Source: Gillisella taibaishanensis | GTDB lineage: Bacteria; Pseudomonadota; Alphaproteobacteria; Rhizobiales; Rhizobiaceae | DNA length: 64,000 nucleotides | NCBI RefSeq assembly: GCF_001938985.1 | Contig: NZ_MKIN01000024.1 | Span: 407-64,406 of the forward strand | Direction of reading: 5' to 3' | Part shown: positions 63,822-64,000 of the stretch, piece after piece | Position numbering within the stretch: position 1 is the first letter of the stretch | How the letters are laid out: each line of letters begins with the position of its first letter | Program-made: the position numbers and the translations under genes | The notes under the pieces: generated by a model | Database searches by the model: none | Told to the model about the DNA's origin: nothing | Seen by the model: only the letters and a program-made list of their open reading frames with translations

Positions 63822-64000
63822 ATGAGTGATTTTTTGAAACGGGTTTCCAATTTTCGGGAAGAGATTTTCCCCAGTCATTCCGGTCTTTATCGAAAGCTTG
63901 CCCGCGAAGGGCAGCAGCCGCAGGCGTTGATGATTTCCTGCGCCGATAGCCGGGTCATGCCTGAGGTCATTACTCAATCGGGACCTGGCGAGCTCTTCGT
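63822..64000 (+). CDS. Beta-class carbonic anhydrase, N-terminal part (cut by window end)
   Basis: The 59 complete codons give MSDFLKRVSNFREEIFPSHS and the beta-CA block SCADSRVMPE, with zinc ligand Cys40 and the Asp42-Arg44 dyad. It hydrates carbon dioxide to bicarbonate. GGAGG lies 9 bases before the ATG at 63822. The remainder is beyond the window. Confidence 0.9.
   Translation, partial: MSDFLKRVSNFREEIFPSHSGLYRKLAREGQQPQALMISCADSRVMPEVITQSGPGELF

Noticed and set aside
63604..63825. 73-codon frame before the carbonic anhydrase
   Set aside because: Low-complexity Arg/Pro/Cys-rich translation with no ribosome binding site; it overlaps the carbonic anhydrase leader.

Overview
The window is a high-GC alphaproteobacterial chromosome segment, most likely from the Rhizobiaceae (Rhizobium/Agrobacterium group). 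This rests on the gene order tuf, S10, spc, adk, alpha with adk after secY and no rpmJ, on many rhizobial families (MocR regulator beside DUF1127, DUF2865, the purC-purS-purQ block, STAS-MlaE), and on dense coding with mostly ATG starts and AGGAG-type ribosome binding sites. The assignment is inference from protein content; no database was searched.

Region 1 (1-15.3 kb) is the ribosomal-protein super-cluster, all on the plus strand: end of tuf, rpsJ rplC rplD rplW rplB rpsS rplV rpsC rplP rpmC rpsQ, then rplN rplX rplE rpsN rpsH rplF rplR rpsE rpmD rplO secY adk, then rpsM rpsK rpoA rplQ. Terminator-like hairpins sit in the rpsJ leader and in several internal gaps. Region 2 (15.5-31.6 kb) is mixed housekeeping and envelope genes: a NUP-family nucleoside permease, DUF2809 and DUF817 membrane proteins, a cysteine block (cysteine synthase, AlaX-type editing hydrolase, mercaptopyruvate sulfurtransferase fused to a GNAT domain), photolyase, MgtC-like protein, LytM peptidase, DUF455 protein, a one-cysteine Bcp peroxiredoxin, a large AsmA/YhdP-like protein and a DUF2865 lipid-envelope-era secreted protein. 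Region 3 (31.7-41.9 kb) holds malic enzyme, an LpxH-like phosphoesterase, an Mla-type lipid ABC transporter with its lipoprotein, a MocR regulator divergent from a DUF1127 gene, and a PagL-like lipid A deacylase. Region 4 (41.9-49.2 kb) has a lipoprotein, purQ, purS, purC, hydrolases, a tannase-family esterase, a diguanylate cyclase and a GST.

Region 5 (49.3-64 kb) has two divergent TetR pairs whose operators can be read directly (one with a flavin monooxygenase, one with an alpha/beta hydrolase), icd, trmJ, murI, an SRPBCC protein, a gene-poor stretch that may be an insertion-sequence relic, a CBS/CorC-type membrane protein, two coupled tiny membrane proteins, a HerA-like ATPase, a Tat-exported hydrolase, pepT, an AT-rich gap with inverted repeats, and the first 59 codons of a beta-carbonic anhydrase.

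I did not find a clear new multi-gene system such as a defence island, prophage, CRISPR array or biosynthetic cluster. The most informative non-coding signals are the TetR palindromes lying in promoter spacers, the paired inverted half-sites at the MocR/DUF1127 promoters, the tandem repeat just downstream of the purC promoter, and attenuator-like hairpins in the ribosomal cluster. The most unusual proteins are the sulfurtransferase-GNAT fusion, a PagL-like protein lacking the usual catalytic glutamate, and the coupled mini-membrane proteins.
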